42,963 bases of DNA, taken from assembly GCA_015069565.1 (NCBI GenBank), contig SVIJ01000007.1:1-42963 (forward strand). The letters are read 5' to 3'. The notes beneath the pieces are model-generated. The model had not been told where the DNA came from and did no database searches. It worked only from the letters and a program-made list of their open reading frames with translations. Positions within the stretch are counted from its first letter, which is position 1. Every line of letters begins with the position of its first letter. The translations under genes were made by a program, and so were the position numbers. Below, piece after piece: positions 39,754 to 42,963 of the stretch. The stretch comes from Clostridiales bacterium (GTDB taxonomy: Bacteria > Bacillota > Clostridia > Christensenellales > Borkfalkiaceae).

Positions 39754-39783
39754 AAAAACTCCCGCAATATACGGGAGTTTTTG
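39754..39783. terminator. Terminator of fba
   Basis: AAAAACTCCCG pairs with CGGGAGTTTTT around CAATATA. Acts for the minus-strand fba. Confidence 0.88.
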
Positions 39784-39790
39784 CCTTTTC

Positions 39791-40729
39791 TTAGAACGCT
39801 TTTCCTGCCGAGCCAAGAACGTTGACGATCTTGTGCTTAACCATTTCCTTCATCATCGCGCGCGCGTCGCCAAGATATTGACGGGGGTCGAAGTGACCAG
39901 GCTGCTCGGTGAAGTGCTGACGAATCGCCGCCGTGAACGCTACGCGAAGGTCGCTGTCGATGTTGATCTTACATACCGCCATCTGCGCCGCCTTTCTAAG
40001 CTCCGATTCGGGAATACCGATTGCGTCGGGCATATGTCCGCCAAACTTGTTGACGAGAGCAACCTTGTCCTGCGGAACGGAAGATGCACCGTGCAATACG
40101 ATGGGGAAGTTGGGAAGTCTGTTGCCGATTTCTTCCAAGATGTCCAAGCGAAGCTTGGGATCCTGACCAGGCTTGAACTTGTATGCGCCGTGGGAAGTAC
40201 CGATAGCGATTGCAAGGGAGTCGATACCCGTTCTTGCAACAAATTCTTCTACTTCGTCAGGGGACGTGAACTGCGCGTCAGCCGCGTCTACGTTTACGTC
40301 GTCTTCAATACCAGCAAGCTTACCAAGCTCTGCTTCTACCACAACGCCGTGGTCGTGCGCGTATTCTACAACGCGCTTGGTGATTGCAATGTTTTCTTCC
40401 CAAGGATGCGAAGACGCGTCGATCATAACGGACGTAAAGCCGCCGTCGATGGATGCTTTACAGATATCGAAGTCTGCGCCGTGGTCAAGGTGCATAGCAA
40501 CGGGAATGTCGTTCGTTTCAACAGCCGCCGCAACCAAGTGCTTCAAGTATACGGGGTTTGCATACTTTCTTGCGCCTGCGGATACCTGCAAAATAACAGG
40601 GGACTTTTCTTCGTTCGCCGCTTCTACGATCGCTTGGATCATTTCCATGTTGTTTACGTTGAACGCGCCGACAGCGTATTTTTCCGCATACGCTCTTGCA
40701 AACATTTCTTTTGTTGTGACTAAGGGCAT
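39791..40729 (-). CDS. fba: Class II fructose-bisphosphate aldolase
   Basis: 312 residues from ATG 40729; the in-frame ATG at 40744 is part of the ribosome binding region (GGAGGAAT). Zinc-dependent aldolase that cleaves fructose-1,6-bisphosphate. D82-H83 in 'MHLDHGADF', H180 in 'GTSHGAYKF' and H213 in 'VLHGASSVP' supply catalytic and zinc residues. Its leader shares TTTTTTGGAGGAAT with gap, so the two glycolytic genes have similar translation starts though separate promoters. Confidence 0.98.
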   Translation of the reverse strand: MPLVTTKEMFARAYAEKYAVGAFNVNNMEMIQAIVEAANEEKSPVILQVSAGARKYANPVYLKHLVAAAVETNDIPVAMHLDHGADFDICKASIDGGFTSVMIDASSHPWEENIAITKRVVEYAHDHGVVVEAELGKLAGIEDDVNVDAADAQFTSPDEVEEFVARTGIDSLAIAIGTSHGAYKFKPGQDPKLRLDILEEIGNRLPNFPIVLHGASSVPQDKVALVNKFGGHMPDAIGIPESELRKAAQMAVCKINIDSDLRVAFTAAIRQHFTEQPGHFDPRQYLGDARAMMKEMVKHKIVNVLGSAGKAF

Positions 40730-40770
40730 TTTAGATTCCTCCAAAAAATTACATATTTTCGTACTGCTTT

Positions 40771-40799
40771 ATTATAGCATAAGCGCAGGGAAAAGGCAA
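40771..40799 (-). promoter_or_regulatory. Promoter of fba
   Basis: Minus strand TTGCCT (40799-40794), 17-bp spacer, TATAAT (40776-40771). Confidence 0.7.
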
Positions 40800-40810
40800 A
40801 TAAAAAGCGG

Positions 40811-40905
40811 ATATAGGCGCGATTTTTTTTGCGCCGATTTTTTTGCAGTCGCACGCGTGCGCGTGATGCGCGCGTATTATATTATTGTACGCGTTGCCCC
40901 CTTCC
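40811..40905. other. Divergent fba/tetR spacer with GC-alternating tract
   Basis: Holds GGCGC-N10-GCGCC followed by a T-rich tract (40816-40843), terminator-like on the plus strand though no plus-strand gene ends here, and an alternating purine-pyrimidine tract around 40850-40880 (CGCACGCGTGCGCGTG) that could adopt Z-DNA. No gene is visible in 40730-41037. Confidence 0.4.
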
Positions 40906-40949
40906 GCTTTTTCCATGCAAAAAAATTGAAAAAATTTTCCAAAAGGGTA

Positions 40950-40978
40950 TTGACAAACGGGAAAATGTGTGCTATACT
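40950..40978 (+). promoter_or_regulatory. Consensus-like promoter of the TetR gene
   Basis: TTGACA (40950-40955), 17-bp spacer, TATACT (40973-40978). Confidence 0.85.
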
Positions 40979-40991
40979 CCTATCATAAAAC

Positions 40992-41017
40992 TATAACGCA
41001 TTATAGTACGCGTTATA
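40992..41017 (+). promoter_or_regulatory. Probable TetR operator
   Basis: TATAACGC (40992-40999) and GCGTTATA (41010-41017) form a perfect inverted repeat with a 10-bp spacer; a second one, ACTATAA-CGCA-TTATAGT (40990-41007), overlaps it. It lies just after the expected transcription start, fitting autorepression by the TetR protein encoded next. Confidence 0.7.
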
Positions 41018-41037
41018 AATATATGGAGAGCAAGTGT

Positions 41038-41715
41038 ATGGCGGCGGAAAAGAGAACGAGAAGCGAGATCAACAAATCCAAGATCCTGCACGCGGCGGCA
41101 AAGCTGTTTTTAGAGAAGGGGTATTCGGAATCAACGGTGAAGGAAATTGCAACGGCGGCGGGGGTAAACCTTGGCTCGTTGACTTTTGCATTCAAGAACA
41201 AGGAAGCGATCTTGTGCGAGCTCGTCGGGTTTGTTTTAGAGGGGCAGTTTGAAGCGGCGGCAAGACTTGTGAAGGGAGTGACGGAAGACAAGGTGCTCTT
41301 TTACGCGGTGGAAACGGTGATGCAGCTGTATATGGCGGAAAGCAGTGAGCACATGCGTGAAATGTATGCGGTTTCCTATTCGTTGCCCCATTCGGCGCAA
41401 ATCATTTACCGCACGATTACGGGCAAGCTTGAACACATTTTCAAGGAATACCTGCCCAAGCTCGAATCGAAGGATTTTTACGAGCGTGAAATTGCTTCGG
41501 GGGGGATTATGCGTGGGTTTATGACCGTTCCCTGCGATATGTATTTCACGATGGAACGGAAGATTCGGAGCTTCTTGCAGACGACCTTTTTAGTCTACGA
41601 AGTGCCGCAAGCGAAGATCGACGAAGCGATTGCGTTTGTAGGGCGGTTCGACTTGAAAAAGGTAGCGGAAGAAACGATCGAGCAAATGCTCAAATATTTA
41701 GAAAGCAAGACCTAA
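41038..41715 (+). CDS. TetR/AcrR family transcriptional regulator
   Basis: 225 residues from ATG 41038 (GGAGAG 7 nt upstream). The N-terminal HTH covers about 12-58: 'INKSKILHAAAKLFLEKGYSESTVKEIATAAGVNLGSLTFAFKNKEAIL'. The C-terminal helical ligand domain is unassigned. It probably represses its own promoter through the palindrome at 40992-41017 and may control the surface protein gene 30 nt downstream, with which it may share a transcript. Confidence 0.93.
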   Translation: MAAEKRTRSEINKSKILHAAAKLFLEKGYSESTVKEIATAAGVNLGSLTFAFKNKEAILCELVGFVLEGQFEAAARLVKGVTEDKVLFYAVETVMQLYMAESSEHMREMYAVSYSLPHSAQIIYRTITGKLEHIFKEYLPKLESKDFYEREIASGGIMRGFMTVPCDMYFTMERKIRSFLQTTFLVYEVPQAKIDEAIAFVGRFDLKKVAEETIEQMLKYLESKT

Positions 41716-41745
41716 ATTAAGGGATTCAAAAAGGAGTAAAAATAG

Positions 41746-42963
41746 ATGAAATTTTCAAGTAAGCTTTGGAAAATTGCAATGGCAAGCGCAGTGGGCGCTG
41801 TGGCGTTTAGCGCAGGCATGTACGCGTTTGGCGGCATAGAAGAAGTCAGGGCGCAAGACGTGGGAAGCACCGACGTGGTAGCGCTTACCATCGGGGAAGA
41901 AACGACGAATTACGAGAGCTTTGGCGCGGCGTATGAAGCGGCGGAAGCGGCGGGTGAGAGCGCAAAAATCACCTTGCTTGCGGATACTGTGGCAGATTTT
42001 AACGACTGGATAATGGTTGACTTAACCATCGATCTCAACGGCTATACAATCTCAGAAATTTGTCTTTCCATTGACACAGACACGCCAGTGGATATCGTTT
42101 TGGAAGATTCAAGCGCCACGCAAACGGGTAGATATATAGATATGGAAGGCATAGCGCATACCATGTATGCAGGGTCTATTACGATCAACAGCGGAACGTA
42201 TGATATTTCTATTGCGATCACGGCATACAGTAGGAACTCCGCGACCGTAACGGTCAACGGCGGTGAATTTATCAACGGCACTTTTACTACGGATGATGAA
42301 TCAAACAATTCTGTTTGCGAAATCAAAGGCGGTTATTTCCACGCTGTGTCCTTTTCGGATTATGCGGATATTATACAGGTCACAGGCGGAGAGTACGTGT
42401 ATATGTATTCGGTATCGTTTGATGAAAATAGTCAGCATCATCCGCTCAGCAGAGTGATGGCAGACGGCTATAAACTTTTCGATGGGAATCGGAAAGCGGT
42501 AAATATGGACACGTTTATTCTGTACGAGATTCTCTTGGATGAAGACGGCGACATCGTTTATGACGAAAACGACAAAGCCGTTTATACGTCCAGATACTCC
42601 GTTCTCTATCACCCTGAATGTGATGGTTATAACTATTATCTTTTCGACAAAGAACATCACTGGTTAGGCTGTTGGTGCGGTGCGACGGACGGCGAGCCTA
42701 TCAAGACAGCGCACGAATGGGCGTACGGCAGATGCGAATATTGCGAGATTCGCCACGAGCACGATCAGCTCGATGAAAAGGGCTACTGCGAAACCTGCAA
42801 GCTTCAATCGAAAGTGATCGTTTGCGTAGGCGAAGAAGAACGCTATTACGACGACCTTATGTATGCGTTTGAGAGAATGCCCGAAGGCGCTACCGTAAAG
42901 CTTTTGCAAGACGCGTGGATCGAAGGTACGCAAGAGCTTGAAAAGGCGATTACGATCGATATG
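41746..42963 (+). CDS. Large secreted surface protein, 5' part (cut by window end)
   Basis: At least 406 codons, open to the last base. AAGGAG 9 nt before ATG. Signal peptide: 'MKFSSKLWKIAMASAVGAVAFSAGMYAFG'. Residues about 50-240 have repeated beta-strand units ('LTIDLNGYTIS', 'SITINSGTYD', 'ATVTVNGGEFINGTF', 'CEIKGGYFHA', 'IIQVTGGEYVY') of a right-handed beta-helix type seen in adhesins. Around 305-350 is a cysteine/histidine block (CWC, CEYC, CETC, with H...H), perhaps zinc-binding. A second 'AFERMPEGATVKLLQDAWIEG' unit near 375 repeats the 'AYEAAEAAGESAKITLLADT' unit near 57, so more repeats probably follow. Confidence 0.85.
   Translation, partial: MKFSSKLWKIAMASAVGAVAFSAGMYAFGGIEEVRAQDVGSTDVVALTIGEETTNYESFGAAYEAAEAAGESAKITLLADTVADFNDWIMVDLTIDLNGYTISEICLSIDTDTPVDIVLEDSSATQTGRYIDMEGIAHTMYAGSITINSGTYDISIAITAYSRNSATVTVNGGEFINGTFTTDDESNNSVCEIKGGYFHAVSFSDYADIIQVTGGEYVYMYSVSFDENSQHHPLSRVMADGYKLFDGNRKAVNMDTFILYEILLDEDGDIVYDENDKAVYTSRYSVLYHPECDGYNYYLFDKEHHWLGCWCGATDGEPIKTAHEWAYGRCEYCEIRHEHDQLDEKGYCETCKLQSKVIVCVGEEERYYDDLMYAFERMPEGATVKLLQDAWIEGTQELEKAITIDM

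Noticed and set aside
1..42963. tRNA or rRNA genes
   Set aside because: I saw no cloverleaf with a GTTCRANNC T-loop and CCA end, nor any rRNA-like segment, by eye; a tRNAscan run would settle this.

Overview
The window looks like a chromosomal segment of a strictly anaerobic, Gram-positive-type bacterium of the Clostridia. Evidence: type III glutamine synthetase, QueH, LuxS, a single-chain glycyl-tRNA synthetase, PnuC, desulfoferrodoxin plus a flavin reductase-rubredoxin fusion, formate-tetrahydrofolate ligase, AGGAGG-type ribosome binding sites and textbook sigma-A promoters (TTGACA-N17-TATAAT). A gut or other host-associated clostridium is plausible. The species cannot be named from sequence alone.

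Layout. 1-1460: an AT-rich end with a small orphan and a membrane-anchored HNH nuclease, unlike the GC-richer genes after it. 1493-3685: small unknowns, a PlsC-like acyltransferase and a TVP38/DedA-type membrane protein. 3845-8201: luxS, a phosphoesterase and a hexuronate module (uxaC, eda, kdgK) interrupted by a tandem 119/120-bp repeat. 8335-13664: ferritin-like protein, TIM-barrel isomerase, ABC exporter, LMW phosphatase and a Lys/Ala-rich membrane protein. 13737-17206 (minus strand): glutamine synthetase III and a THUMP methyltransferase. 17292-20561: queH, a TRIC/UPF0126 channel, a PHP phosphoesterase and aspartokinase. 20814-24986: lipoprotein, trkA-trkH potassium uptake and a second PHP protein. 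25056-30713: pnuC, DUF1653, YwaF-like protein, nitroreductase, second TIM-barrel isomerase, superoxide reductase with its rubredoxin partner, PH-domain protein, rpsU and an orphan. 31166-37794: glyQS, fhs, glnS and a CvpA-like protein. 38255-40729 (minus): gap and fba. 41038-end: a TetR regulator and the start of a large secreted surface protein cut by the window edge.

Metabolic theme. UxaC, KdgK and Eda feed hexuronates into KDPG and then pyruvate plus glyceraldehyde 3-phosphate, which meets gap and fba. fhs, luxS and glnN connect to one-carbon, methyl-cycle and nitrogen metabolism. The SOR/rubredoxin and ferritin-like proteins fit oxygen defence in an anaerobe.

The most unusual content is non-coding. 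Several intergenic regions carry modular arrays of short perfect hairpins separated by constant linkers (CGTGAATTG or GCGATAT). Hairpin order is kept between loci while paired bases change in a compensatory way. A second family of 119/120-bp units, with conserved nested stems, starts 2 nt after the stop codons of eda and fhs. Four genes (9715, 17206 minus, 17292, 25751 minus) have strong promoters ending only 6-9 nt before ATG and should give leaderless mRNAs, although most other genes here have normal ribosome binding sites.
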